Source: Tetmemena sp. SeJ-2015
Taxonomy: Eukaryota > Ciliophora > Spirotrichea > Sporadotrichida > Oxytrichidae
NCBI GenBank assembly: GCA_027382625.1
Contig: JAJKFJ010022341.1
Span: 62,001 to 126,000 of the forward strand
Direction of reading: 5' to 3'
Length of the DNA: 64,000 nt
A model generated the notes under the pieces. The model searched no databases, had not been told where the DNA came from, and saw nothing but the letters and a program-made list of their open reading frames with translations. Positions 11,301 through 20,768 of this stretch are shown here, one piece after another; within the stretch, counting starts at the first letter, position 1; each line of letters starts with the position of its first letter. The position numbers and the translations under genes were made by a program.

Positions 11301-11750
11301 ATGAAAAACATAGACTTAAAAATCCTAGACCCACGCATGAAAGACCAACTCCCTGCCTACGGTACACCGGGCAGCGCAGGCCTTGATCTGCGGGCATGCA
11401 TAGACGAAGCGATCACGATTCAACCAGGTGAAACTGTGTTGATTCCAACTGGCTTAGCAATTCACATTGGCGACCCAGCATACGCCGCCATGATCTTGCC
11501 TCGCAGCGGCATGGGCCACAAAAACGGCATCGTGCTTGGTAATTTGGTTGGTTTGATCGATTCCGATTATCAAGGTCAGCTGATGATCTCGACTTGGAAT
11601 CGCGGACAAAATGCTTTTACACTCAATCCAATGGAACGCTTGGCGCAGCTCATCATCGTGCCAGTGCTGCAAGTTGGCTTTAACATCGTTGAAGAGTTTG
11701 GCGACAGTGAGCGTGGTGAAGGTGGATTTGGTAGTACGGGTAAGCATTAA
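11301..11750 (+). CDS. dut: dUTP diphosphatase
   Basis: The 149-residue trimeric dUTPase hydrolyses dUTP to dUMP and pyrophosphate, protecting DNA from uracil. Family motifs are visible in order: [41 protein letters not shown] and the C-terminal P-loop-like GEGGFGSTG. It begins 6 bp after the coaBC stop, as in other betaproteobacteria, and lacks an obvious Shine-Dalgarno, suggesting translational coupling. Confidence 0.97.
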   Translation: MKNIDLKILDPRMKDQLPAYGTPGSAGLDLRACIDEAITIQPGETVLIPTGLAIHIGDPAYAAMILPRSGMGHKNGIVLGNLVGLIDSDYQGQLMISTWNRGQNAFTLNPMERLAQLIIVPVLQVGFNIVEEFGDSERGEGGFGSTGKH

Positions 11751-11770
11751 TCTGATTGTTTAAAAGTTTT

Positions 11771-11840
11771 TGTGGAGCGGGTGAAATCCGCGCCGCCAGA
11801 CATTCAAGCACCTGAGCAGCGCGGGTTGCACCCGCCCTAC
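11771..11840. repeat. GC-rich dispersed repeat (GCGGGTG...CACCCGCCCTAC)
   Basis: An inverted-repeat-like unit begins GTGGAGCGGGTGAAATCC and ends GGTTGCACCCGCCCTAC. Related, shorter units occur at 16441-16475 and 21955-21986, and a half copy at 9361. No coding potential is seen. Confidence 0.65.
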
Positions 11841-11880
11841 GATATGAGCAACTAATAGAGAAACGAATAACCGTTTTACC

Positions 11881-11965
11881 GTCACTCCTGCGAAGGCAGG
11901 AGTCCAGTGTCTTTCGTTGATCAACCAAAGCCACTGGATTCCCGCTAAAAACATGCGGGAATGAC
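11881..11965. repeat. Dispersed inverted repeat, CAGTGTCTTT family
   Basis: Two small hairpins (CTCCTGCGAAGGCAGGAG and CCCGCTAAAAACATGCGGG) flank a core with CCAGTGTCTTT and CCACTGGATT. The same architecture is at 9417-9497 and 30178-30252. It resembles the ATTCCC-type intergenic repeats (Neisseria dRS3-like) seen in several proteobacteria. Confidence 0.8.
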
Positions 11966-12046
11966 AGACTTTACAGTAAGCTTAGTTTTCGTCAGTACGC
12001 CAAACTCGAAACAAAAGAAACATCAGAAACAAACAAGCAGTAACAA

Positions 12047-12149
12047 AGGACTTACGCAAAATTGCGCTAGCTAGGCGCGGAGCCGAAGACAGTACAAATG
12101 TACGACGAGGCGACCGCAACGACGCTAGCGTCTGTTTTGGGTAAGTCCT
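12047..12149. mobile_element. MITE-like palindromic element, copy 1
   Basis: This 103-bp element has near-identical 15-bp terminal inverted repeats, AGGACTTACGCAAAA and TTTTGGGTAAGTCCT. Inner arms pair as TGCGCTAGC / GCTAGCGTC. Two further copies with the same ends lie at 24143-24245 and 30643-30746. It encodes nothing, so if mobile it would need a transposase in trans. Confidence 0.75.
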
Positions 12150-12322
12150 AAAACAAAGCAATACCCAAGCTCAATTCAACACAAATTGAGGCAAATCACA
12201 CACCAACAAAATTGGTTTTAACGGCGCAAACGGCTATCATATGCGCCACTAGAGAATTTCGAGAAAAAGCATTACGGAATGCCTTTTCAAAAATCCTCGT
12301 CGAAATATTGGAGAAATAAAAC

Positions 12323-13721
12323 ATGGCAACTTTCAGCGTAAAAGACGTCCTCAACGGCAAAGCCCCGAGCGACACCAGCGTCACTGTCCAAGGTTGGGTA
12401 CGTACCCGCCGCGATTCAAAAGCAGGCGTATCCTTTTTAGCCTTAACCGATGGCTCATGCTTCGGCACTTTGCAAATCGTTGTACCAAACACTTTGGGCA
12501 ATTACGACAGCGAAGTCTTGCATTTAACAGCCGGCGCTTCTTTTGCCGCGACTGGCAACATCGTGCCATCACAAGGCGGCGGTCAAAGTTTTGAAATGCA
12601 GGCTGAAAGCGTGCAAGTATTTGGTTTGGTCGAAGACCCAGACACCTACCCAATTCAACCAAAACCACACAGCATGGAATTCTTGCGTGAGAACGCCCAT
12701 TTGCGCGCACGTACTAACATCATGGGCGCTGTGGCACGTACGCGTCACTCGATCGCACAAGCGATTCACCGCTTCTTCCATGAGCAAGATTTTTACTGGG
12801 TTAACACGCCAATTTTGACAGCGTCTGACTGCGAAGGCGCAGGCGAGATGTTCCGCGTTTCTACGCTGGACATGATGAACTTTCCTAAGACACCAGAAGG
12901 CAAGCCAGATTTCAGTAAAGACTTCTTCGGCAAAGAAACTTTCCTCACGGTATCTGGTCAGTTGAACGTAGAAACCTATTGCATGGCTTTATCCAAGGTC
13001 TACACTTTCGGCCCCACCTTCCGCGCAGAAAACTCCAACACCAGCCGTCACTTGGCTGAGTTCTGGATGATAGAACCCGAAGTCGCCTTCGCCGATTTGG
13101 CACAAAATGCCGACCTCGCTGAAGCGATGTTGAAATATGTCTTCACCGCAGTATTGAACGAACGTGCCGACGACATGGCCTTCTTCGAAGAGCGTGTAGA
13201 AAAAGGTGTGATCGCTAAATTGCAAAACATCATCGCTAAACCTTTCGTGCGTATGGACTACACCGAAGCGGTCAACATCTTGCAAAACTGCGGTCAAAAA
13301 TTCGAATACCCAGTGTCATGGGGTACCGACCTGCAATCGGAACACGAACGCTATTTGGCTGAGAAACACGTCAACGGCCCAGTGGTCTGACCACTATCCG
13401 AAAGACATCAAGTCCTTCTACATGCGCATGAACGACGACGGCAAAACCGTAGCAGCGATGGACATCCTCGCACCAGGCATAGGCGAAATCATCGGCGGTT
13501 CACAACGCGAAGAACGCTTAGATGTATTAGACGCGCGCATGGAAGAAGTCGGCTTGGCGAAAGAACCGTACTACTGGTACCGCGACCTGCGCCGCTACGG
13601 CACAGTTCCACACGCAGGTTTTGGCTTAGGCTTCGAACGTGCTGTGTCTTACATCACTGGTGTCGGTAATGTGCGGGATGTGATTCCGTTTCCGCGTACG
13701 CCGGGGAATGTAAGGTTCTAA
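12323..13721 (+). CDS. asnS: Asparaginyl-tRNA synthetase (one frameshift)
   Basis: The class II synthetase charges tRNA-Asn. An N-terminal OB-fold anticodon-binding domain ([14 protein letters not shown]) is followed by the catalytic domain with motif 2 [25 protein letters not shown] sequence and motif 3 [15 protein letters not shown]. The first frame stops at 13390 in PVV-stop and the second resumes with [16 protein letters not shown], so bases are missing or added around 13386-13396; a two-base loss would restore the family's usual PVVxTDYPKDI. A GGAGA ribosome-binding site precedes ATG 12323. Both parts are otherwise well preserved, so a sequence error is likely. Confidence 0.93.
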
Positions 13722-13733
13722 TAATTTAGGTAG

Positions 13734-13757
13734 AGGCGACTTATTGGTCGCCTTTTT
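13734..13757 (+). terminator. Rho-independent terminator after asnS
   Basis: AGGCGAC and GTCGCCT pair around a 6-base loop and are followed by a T-run (CTTTTTG), directly downstream of the asnS stop codon. Confidence 0.85.
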
Positions 13758-13907
13758 GTTACATAAATCTATGTTTTGGCTTGTGCATTTTCAAAAAAAA
13801 TGGATGAAACTTAGATTTATGCTAAACAGTTTTAAATTACATTTTTGTGGCTTTTCTGCGTAACAGTAGTCCACAAAGCTACAACTCAAAAATTGCAAAT
13901 TAACATA

Positions 13908-14357
13908 ATGCAACAAATGCCAATCATGAAGCGTCTAGATACAAGATTAGAAAGTGAAGGTGCTGAATTTCTTGTTCTTGGTCAGTTACTGATCCACCGA
14001 ATTCCTACATACAAAACATATACAAATATGCCAGGGTACGATCTCGTCGCAACTAATCCAGAAAAAAATACCTCAGCCCGCATACAAGTAAAAAGCCGTT
14101 GGAACACTGGCGCAATAGACTTTCCAATTAAAAATTTTGATTGCGAATTTGTTGTTGCCGTTTTTCTTAATCGAGGTTCCAAAGATGGAAAAAAGAAAGT
14201 GATGGCTCCTGACTATTACGTTTTACCAGTGAGTCTCATAACCTCTTTACCCCGCAGTACAAGCTGGGAGAAAGTAAGCATGAAAAATGTAACGGATTTG
14301 GCGCAGTACCAAGAGGCTTGGCACCTAATATCATCATTCATGGAGACAGCACCGTAG
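13908..14357 (+). CDS. Small PD-(D/E)XK nuclease-like protein
   Basis: A 149-residue product is obtained from ATG 13908; the frame is open upstream to 13845 but without a ribosome-binding site. Residues 43-47 read GYDLV and 58-63 read ARIQVKSR, the D...(Q/E)xK spacing typical of PD-(D/E)XK nucleases, with a candidate helix-1 acidic residue at E20 (GAEFLVLGQLL). It may relate to the group I intron-associated or restriction-like branches of the fold; function is inferred. The base composition drops sharply here compared with asnS, and the caspase gene follows 235 bp later, suggesting one transferred block. Confidence 0.5.
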   Translation: MQQMPIMKRLDTRLESEGAEFLVLGQLLIHRIPTYKTYTNMPGYDLVATNPEKNTSARIQVKSRWNTGAIDFPIKNFDCEFVVAVFLNRGSKDGKKKVMAPDYYVLPVSLITSLPRSTSWEKVSMKNVTDLAQYQEAWHLISSFMETAP

Positions 14358-14592
14358 ATGCAGTTAGGTGCTATCGTTAAAGAAATAATTTTTGTTATCT
14401 ACTACATTCGAAAAAGAGGGTCGGGTCTTAACATTACACATTTCAATAATCATAAAATAATTCGTCTTTTAAATTATATAGAGTAGCTTGAGCTACAAAG
14501 CCCAACACTCGATTTCGATGTTAATCGAAATGACGCTCTTCACTTCTAAATGATTGGAATACCAAGAGATCACCTTGCCATTGATAACACAA

Positions 14593-16431
14593 ATGTCGGT
14601 TGATACGGTTCATAACCGACGATTAGACTTTGCCACATCATTTCGAAAAATGAATCATTTTGAGATAGAAAGGACCAAGTTAGTGCGAGACCTTAAATTT
14701 ATACTCCAACAAAAATATGAAACTAGTAGAGCGCTAGTTATAGGAATCAATAAATATAAAAATGCCCCACCTCTAAGTTATGCAGTTAGCGATGCTCAAG
14801 AAATTAAAGAAATCCTTTTAAAAGAGCTCGGATTCGAGGCAGAAAACGTTTTGTATCTTGCCGATCAAGAGGCAACCAAATCAAATATTCTTAAATCATT
14901 CCTGCGATTCTCGAATGAAGATGTAAAGGTTGATGACCGTTTGTTTGTGTTCTTTGCTGGTCATGGACATACACGCAATGGTGTAAAAGGCGAAGTTGGG
15001 TATCTAGTACCCTATGACGCTGACATGAATGATTATTCAACATTTATTCGGTGGGATGAACTTACTCGGAATGCAGAACTAATTCGTGCCAAACATATAT
15101 TGTTCGTTATGGACGCATGTTACGGTGGACTTGCAGTTCATAGAGATCTAAGACCTGGAAGCAGCAGATTTTTAAAAGACATGTATCAAAGATTTTCAAG
15201 GCAAGTAATCACCGCGGGGAAGGCAAACGAGGTTGTTGCAGATGCTGGAGGTCCTTTACCCAATCATTCAATTTTTACTGGTAACTTTATTGAAGGAATT
15301 AGAGGTAAAGCTGCTAATGAATACGGAGTTATCACTGCCAGTGGATTAATGGCATACGTATATTCAAAGGTTTCGAACGATATCAATTCGAATCAAACTC
15401 CACATTATGGTCAGTTTGATGGCGATGGTGACTTCATAATATTATCCCCAATTCACAACATCAATGAGGATGATAAAACGAAAGATATAGATGATCTAAT
15501 TACGATTCCTTACGTCGATGAGGTCAGGCGCTCAAAAACAACGGAAGAAAAAATTGAATATGTTAAGGAATTAATTTCTTCAAATAGATCACAAATTAAA
15601 CTTCATGATTTCGTAATTGAAGAGGTTCGCCAATTCTTATCCTCTACGAGTGAAGATAGCTTTGCAACAAGTGGACAATTTTCAAAAGAGGAATTCTTAA
15701 AGCGCATTTCATCTTATGAGGAGCGCACCAAAGATCTATCATTGATTTTAGCTTGCTTGTCTCATTGGGCGAATGATAGCCAATTAAGCGCACTTTCAAA
15801 AATCATCTCAAGAGCTTGTGATCGCCTGCTTGAAAATCAAGGAGGATTGGTAATATGGATAAATCTGCGGTGGTACCCCATCCTATTGGCAGTATACCGT
15901 GCTGGAATTGCTGCCTTAGAGGGTAAGAATTACAAAAGTCTTTCATCGATTTTTTATACTAAGCTTGGCTCCGTTGAATACGATAATAAAGGTTCATTTC
16001 TTACACAAAAAATCGCAAATGCTACGAGTGAGCTCGTTGACGCATTTAAAGACATTCCTGATCATGCACGCAACTATACGCCAATCAGTGAGTACCTTTT
16101 TAAACTCATTCAACCAGAACTTGATGATCTTCTCTTCCTTGGTAAAGGATACGAGAGGATTTTTGACGAATTCGAAATTCTTTTCGCATTGGTTGTAGCT
16201 GACCAAAATTTGCAGGATGACCGCTATTTTTGGGGGCCAATTGGACGATTTGGTTTGGAAAATCGCTGGGATGAAAATTCTCCATTTCAGAAATTGCGAA
16301 ATGAAGCTGCTCAGTACAAAAACAATTGGGCTCCAATAAAGGCTGGCATGTTCGGAGGTCAATATGACAGATTTGAGGCGGTTGCAAAACAATTTCAGGA
16401 CGAAATTTTGGCTAATCTACGATGGCGGTAA
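14593..16431 (+). CDS. Caspase-fold (peptidase C14) protein with long C-terminal domain
   Basis: Counting from ATG 14593 the protein has 612 residues (a TTG at 14554 would add 13; neither has a strong ribosome-binding site). The caspase domain spans about residues 46-275: RALVIGINKYKN, then the catalytic His in FFAGHGH (His124) and Cys in VMDACYGGL (Cys176). It ends with GQFDGDGDFIILSP. The remaining 330 residues are largely helical with no domain I can name; near the end it reads WGPIGRFGLENRW and KAGMFGGQYDRF. Bacterial caspase-like proteins often act in phage defence or regulated cell death, and the AT-rich context fits. The substrate is unknown. Confidence 0.8.
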   Translation: MSVDTVHNRRLDFATSFRKMNHFEIERTKLVRDLKFILQQKYETSRALVIGINKYKNAPPLSYAVSDAQEIKEILLKELGFEAENVLYLADQEATKSNILKSFLRFSNEDVKVDDRLFVFFAGHGHTRNGVKGEVGYLVPYDADMNDYSTFIRWDELTRNAELIRAKHILFVMDACYGGLAVHRDLRPGSSRFLKDMYQRFSRQVITAGKANEVVADAGGPLPNHSIFTGNFIEGIRGKAANEYGVITASGLMAYVYSKVSNDINSNQTPHYGQFDGDGDFIILSPIHNINEDDKTKDIDDLITIPYVDEVRRSKTTEEKIEYVKELISSNRSQIKLHDFVIEEVRQFLSSTSEDSFATSGQFSKEEFLKRISSYEERTKDLSLILACLSHWANDSQLSALSKIISRACDRLLENQGGLVIWINLRWYPILLAVYRAGIAALEGKNYKSLSSIFYTKLGSVEYDNKGSFLTQKIANATSELVDAFKDIPDHARNYTPISEYLFKLIQPELDDLLFLGKGYERIFDEFEILFALVVADQNLQDDRYFWGPIGRFGLENRWDENSPFQKLRNEAAQYKNNWAPIKAGMFGGQYDRFEAVAKQFQDEILANLRWR

Positions 16432-16440
16432 ATAAGCTAA

Positions 16441-16475
16441 GTAGCGTGGGCACGATAAAGCTGTGCCCACCCTAC
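16441..16475. repeat. Short GTAG..GTGGGCAC dispersed repeat
   Basis: GTAGCGTGGGCACG and CTGTGCCCACCCTAC form an inverted repeat just after the caspase gene. Related units are at 21955-21986 and, longer, at 11771-11840. Confidence 0.7.
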
Positions 16476-16618
16476 GAATCATCTGATCAATTCGCAGCAA
16501 TTTCACGAATCAGATAAGCCATGTGGAGCTCGCAATTTTATCGAAATCAAATCCACTTCCAAAAGTTTGCTAAACTTCTTCGAAGACCGTTAGATTGCAA
16601 ATGTAAAGAGAGATTTTG

Positions 16619-17449
16619 ATGAGTTTTGAAACCATGTTAGTACAAGCAGAGCAATCTTCGCTCGTGAAGATGGAGTCCGGTTGGGGGCAAGGTCGCGCTA
16701 TTTTTGGTGGCATCTTGGGTGCACTGGTCGTCGCGCATATGCAAGCGCGTCTGACCGGTGATGCCAAATTGCGTGCCTTAACGATTTCGTTTGTTGCGCC
16801 TGTCGAAGTGGGTGAAGTTGAATTTAAAAGTGAGGTGCTACGTGCTGGCAAATCGGTCACGCAAATGCAATGTCATATGCTTCAACAAGGAAAGGTCGTT
16901 GTAAGCGCGCTTGCCAGTTTCGGCGTCGCACGTAGCTCGCAAGTGGTCGTCGCAAGTCAAACTGCGCCCGATTTCGGTGACATCAAGGATGGCTTGTCCT
17001 TTCCTTTTATTGAAGGAATCATCCCCGAATTTACCCGCAAGATCGATTTTCTTTACACCAATTGTGATTTGCCGTTCAGCGCTTCGTCCAAGTCACATAT
17101 CAATGGCTGGATGCGTTGGAAGGAATCTGCCGAGGTGAGTGCTGAGCTGAGTGCTGAGGTGAGCACTACATGTGCACCACTGTTGAGCTTGATTGCACTC
17201 ATCGACGCTTGGCCACCGGCGATTCTACAAATGCTCGATCGCCCAAATCCCGCCAGCAGCTTGACTTGGACGTTAGAGTTTCCAAGCATAGACGAGACAA
17301 CGTTAACACGACAAGCTAATCCATGGTGGCAATACCGGGCACACACGGATGCCGCGCTCAACGGCTACGGCCACATCGCAGCTGAAATCTGGAATGAACG
17401 TGGTCAACTCGTGGCGATTAGCCGCCAGACAGTGACGGTGTTTGCTTAA
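16619..17449 (+). CDS. Acyl-CoA thioesterase family protein (double hot-dog)
   Basis: The 276-residue protein starts at ATG 16619 behind an AGAGAGA ribosome-binding site. The N-terminal hot-dog shows WGQGRAIFGGILGALVVAHM, a helix-lining Gly pattern, then LRALTISFVAPV and the VLRAGKSVTQMQC strand typical of TesB/4HBT_3 thioesterases. A second hot-dog occupies the C-terminal half (ASSLTWTLEFPS, YGHIAAEIWNERG). Members hydrolyse acyl-CoA thioesters; chain-length preference cannot be read. A short in-frame repeat (EVSAELSAEVS) sits near residue 165-178. It appears monocistronic. Confidence 0.75.
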   Translation: MSFETMLVQAEQSSLVKMESGWGQGRAIFGGILGALVVAHMQARLTGDAKLRALTISFVAPVEVGEVEFKSEVLRAGKSVTQMQCHMLQQGKVVVSALASFGVARSSQVVVASQTAPDFGDIKDGLSFPFIEGIIPEFTRKIDFLYTNCDLPFSASSKSHINGWMRWKESAEVSAELSAEVSTTCAPLLSLIALIDAWPPAILQMLDRPNPASSLTWTLEFPSIDETTLTRQANPWWQYRAHTDAALNGYGHIAAEIWNERGQLVAISRQTVTVFA

Positions 17450-17631
17450 GCTTAGAGTGATGAATACGGCACAGCGTAACCCGGTAAGTCGCAATCTTTT
17501 ACGGTAAAACGTATGACTCTTTAGCTATACCCATTCCAATAAACTTACCGACCCAAGCAACTATCATCGCCAATAACAAACGCTTCAATACGCTGCGGGC
17601 TTATCCCTAACAATTCTGACAAATTACTACC

Positions 17632-18192
17632 ATGCGTTCTCAAATAGACTTACTTGGACAAAGAATTGCACTTTTGGTCGAGCGCCTTCGTGCTATGGGC
17701 TACGTGTTTGAAGACCCCAAGCAAGTATTTCCAGGGCCTGAAACTGAAACCGAAAGTATCATCGAAAAAATTGAGCGTGAGGTCGGCGAAATTCCAGAAG
17801 CATTGAAACTTTTTTGGAGGCAAGTGGGCAGCGTCAATTTGACTGGTCACCATCCCTCTTGGACTGAGACCGAATTTTGCCCAGACCAACTCATCGTCTA
17901 TCCAGCTTCCTATGCGCTCTACTACTTGGAAGACGAGTGCGGAAACCGTCTTGAGTATGACCAACCATTTCAAATTATTATTGCACCAGACGAACTGCAC
18001 AAGGCCAATATTAGTGGTGGAGCGCCATACTCCATCAGTGTTCCTGCCGTGGCAAATGATCCTCCTCTTAATGCATCGCCTGTAACAGAGACGTTTTTGG
18101 AACACATTGATCGTTCGTTAAAGAGTGGAGGATTTCCTGGCATAGAGGGCGATCAAAACCACAATTGGCCCATCACTAAGCTACGTTGCTGA
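17632..18192 (+). CDS. SUKH (SMI1/KNR4)-like protein
   Basis: The 186-residue protein shows IEREVGEIPEALKLFWRQVG at about residues 44-63, the helix-turn pattern of SMI1/KNR4-like domains (acidic helix, E-x-P, hydrophobic F/Y, G-s). SUKH proteins often act as immunity or scaffold proteins, but no toxin partner is seen next to it. It stands alone between the thioesterase and a secreted protein. The assignment to the superfamily is by pattern only. Confidence 0.5.
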   Translation: MRSQIDLLGQRIALLVERLRAMGYVFEDPKQVFPGPETETESIIEKIEREVGEIPEALKLFWRQVGSVNLTGHHPSWTETEFCPDQLIVYPASYALYYLEDECGNRLEYDQPFQIIIAPDELHKANISGGAPYSISVPAVANDPPLNASPVTETFLEHIDRSLKSGGFPGIEGDQNHNWPITKLRC

Positions 18193-18453
18193 TTACTTCC
18201 AGCGTCAACAATCGCCTCGCGCAGGGACGGTAATTCATTGTCCCTTAAAGACGTATGTTTTTATCCGCTCTTAGACAATTCTCTAAGCTAAACTCCAAAT
18301 TGGTTTGAGACCATTCGTATTCACCGCCTAAACAAGCACACTTTTAATTCAACATTTAAATTAAGGCGATAACTTACAATAAGCTAGCGTTTGCTCCTCA
18401 TTGCCAAGCTTAAGTAGTTGCAGTAGACAACCATCATTTCAAAGAGGTTTTCA

Positions 18454-19161
18454 ATGTTAAGAAACAATTTTTTTCTGCTGCTAGCCTTCTTTGTGACTCC
18501 AACTTTCGCTGTAGCCGACGAGACTTTTAGCCAGTGGGTTCCCAATAATTGGAAACTCATCGATAGTGAAAAAGGAGACCTGAACCGCGACGGAATCGAC
18601 GACGTGGTACTTGTCCTTGAGGAGACGAATCCTGCTAATTTCAAAGAAAACAGCGGATCTGGGCCATCGATACTGAATCTAAATCCGCGTCGCCTGATTG
18701 TTCTATTGGGATCGCAGAGTGGGTTCAAAGAAGTTATACATCGCGACGCATTGCTACCAAGCGAGCATATTGAAGATATGGGCTGTTTGGGCGATCCCTT
18801 AGCGAACGGAGGTGTGGCGATTGACAGAGGTAATCTCACCATCAATTTGCAAGACTGGCGAAGCTGCGGCAGCTATGGCGTGGTCGATGAAAAATTCACT
18901 TTTCGTCTGCAGGGAACGCGGTTTCGATTGATCGGCTACGATCGTTCCGAATCTTCTCGCAGCACGGGCGAAAGATCCGAATACAGTACCAACTATCTGA
19001 CAGGTAAAATCAAAATAAGCACGGGACTAAATGACTTTAGCAATTTCAAGGCCAAGGTATCTTGGAAGAAACGTCAATCCAGCCGCGCTTTCTTCTTAGA
19101 TGACATCACTCTCCAGTGCGACACCGCTGATCCTGAACAAAAAAACAATTGGTGCCAATAG
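18454..19161 (+). CDS. Secreted protein with VCBS/FG-GAP-like motif
   Basis: The 235-residue product begins with a clear Sec signal peptide (FFLLLAFFVTPTFAVA, cleavage near residue 20). Mature residues near 40-52 read GDLNRDGIDDVVLVL, the calcium-loop pattern of FG-GAP/VCBS blades. Four cysteines in the mature part could form disulphides, consistent with a periplasmic or secreted location. No enzymatic motif is recognised. A GAGG ribosome-binding site lies before ATG 18454. I do not know its function. Confidence 0.6.
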   Translation: MLRNNFFLLLAFFVTPTFAVADETFSQWVPNNWKLIDSEKGDLNRDGIDDVVLVLEETNPANFKENSGSGPSILNLNPRRLIVLLGSQSGFKEVIHRDALLPSEHIEDMGCLGDPLANGGVAIDRGNLTINLQDWRSCGSYGVVDEKFTFRLQGTRFRLIGYDRSESSRSTGERSEYSTNYLTGKIKISTGLNDFSNFKAKVSWKKRQSSRAFFLDDITLQCDTADPEQKNNWCQ

Positions 19162-19566
19162 CATTAATTAACTTGCGTGCTCTGTAAAGCGAACTTTGTG
19201 CGTAACTCGGCAAGGCAAAATCTTTTCGTCATGTCACATAAGCTGAATGCATATTGCGTCCTAGGATATTTGAACTTGGTGGACAATCATTGCTTTAATA
19301 CGTTTATTCAGCAAAAAAATTATTCTAGCCTGCTCGAGGAACTAACTGACCTTGCATTTTGTAAGCTGTCCACTTCCATCAAATTCCACTAATAACTTGG
19401 CATTACAGCTGAATTTCAGAACACAAATTTTACATAATTTGATTATTGTTCTGATAAAATATTTTTCCTCGGGCGTTTGTATGCATCGCAGATAAAAATT
19501 CGATGCCCGTATTTTTAAGCAATTACTCTAGCCCGTGTTTCCAGAATCTCATGCTTGGAGCAATAC
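19162..19566. other. Intergenic region, 405 bp
   Basis: An open frame at 19177-19392 has no ribosome-binding site or family resemblance and is probably not a gene. An AT-rich stretch around 19440-19470 (TTGATTATTG...GATAAAATA) may hold the promoter of the DUF6624 gene. Nothing else is recognised. Confidence 0.4.
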
Positions 19567-20529
19567 ATGTTAAGCACCCTCGTTTTTGTCGCCTCACTAA
19601 CCATCACTTCAGCAATTCTCACACAGGAAGAAACCGCGACAGTAGGTCAGGCACAACAGCTACTGAAGCAAAAATCCTACGCCGAAGCCGTCAAAGTTTT
19701 TCAAACTGTATTCGCTAAGAAAGACTTGGGGCGCATCGAATATTATGATGCCGCCTGCGCTGCCGCTTTAGCTGGTCAACACGAACTAGCTTTCATTTGG
19801 CTAGATAAAGCAATCGAGAAAAACTGGTGGAATATCGACCACTTGAAGACAGATACCGATCTGCAATCTTTACATGATCGTCCTGAATGGCTCATCATGC
19901 TTAATAAGCTACAGACCAAACTGGCTGCACGTGAGAAAAATTACGATCACGCGCTCAAAAAGGAGTTAGAAGACATCTTTATTGCAGATCAAAAACTACG
20001 AACTAGTATTGATGCAATCATTAAACAATACGGAGAAAATTCTGAACAAGTCAAAGCAACTTGGGACGAAATTGAACGACTTGATGCAGCTAACTTGAAA
20101 CGCGTCACGCAAATTTTAGATAGCAAGGGCTGGCTAGGCCCAGAGCAAGTAGGTGAAAGAGCAAGTTCTACCTTGTTCTTAGTTGTCCAACACGCGAATA
20201 AAGAAGTATGGAAAAAATACCTTCCTATGATGCGTAAAGCAGTACAAGAGAAGAAAGCTAGCGCATCCAGTTTAGCTTTACTCGAAGATCGCTATCTTGC
20301 ATTTGGTTTAGGAAAAAAACAGATCTATGGAAGCCAATTGCAAACAATAGACGGCGTAACCAAATTGATGCCAGTTGAAGACCCCGATCGCCTTGACGAG
20401 CGTCGTGCTTCAGTTGGGCTACCACCGATTGCAGATTATCTGCGAAATTGGAATCTCACTTGGGATCTTGAGAATTACAAGAAATCTTTAGCTGAAGAAG
20501 AACAGAAGGCTAGCAAAGCAAAGAAGTAA
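19567..20529 (+). CDS. DUF6624 protein with TPR-like N-terminus
   Basis: ATG 19567 follows GGAG with 6-bp spacing and gives 320 residues; the frame extends upstream to a TTG that is not needed. An N-terminal hydrophobic stretch (MLSTLVFVASLTITSAIL) suggests export. Residues 25-95 form helical pairs of TPR type (AEAVKVFQTVFAKK, YDAACAAALAGQ). The C-terminal half has the DUF6624 pattern: LVVQHANKEVWKKYLP, LALLEDRYLAFGLGKKQIYG and RRASVGLPPIADYL. The function of DUF6624 is not established. Confidence 0.75.
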   Translation: MLSTLVFVASLTITSAILTQEETATVGQAQQLLKQKSYAEAVKVFQTVFAKKDLGRIEYYDAACAAALAGQHELAFIWLDKAIEKNWWNIDHLKTDTDLQSLHDRPEWLIMLNKLQTKLAAREKNYDHALKKELEDIFIADQKLRTSIDAIIKQYGENSEQVKATWDEIERLDAANLKRVTQILDSKGWLGPEQVGERASSTLFLVVQHANKEVWKKYLPMMRKAVQEKKASASSLALLEDRYLAFGLGKKQIYGSQLQTIDGVTKLMPVEDPDRLDERRASVGLPPIADYLRNWNLTWDLENYKKSLAEEEQKASKAKK

Positions 20530-20768
20530 ATCTTGCTAGATGGGGTCACTATTTGCCTAAATTCGAATGCACGTCATTCCCTGCAACGCATCAACGTCCA
20601 CATGCAGGTTGAATCGCGCGCTGCTTGAACAGAACTAAGCATGATTCGTTCCTCTTGTGTTAGTTAGACTAATTGCCTATTCCTCCATCAAGTACACAAG
20701 GTTTGAAAACCGGAATGTGCTAAGGATTGCATGACTAACAAACTGAGCGTTACAAAAAGGAAAATTCA

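Noticed and set aside
12989..13297. Minus-strand ORF inside asnS
   Set aside because: It mirrors the synthetase reading frame and has no ribosome-binding site or family resemblance.
15994..16392. Minus-strand ORF within the caspase gene
   Set aside because: It is a long shadow frame opposite AT-rich coding sequence; it lacks its own start signals.
19177..19392. Plus-strand ORF between two secreted-protein genes
   Set aside because: No ribosome-binding site, odd composition and no recognisable motif.
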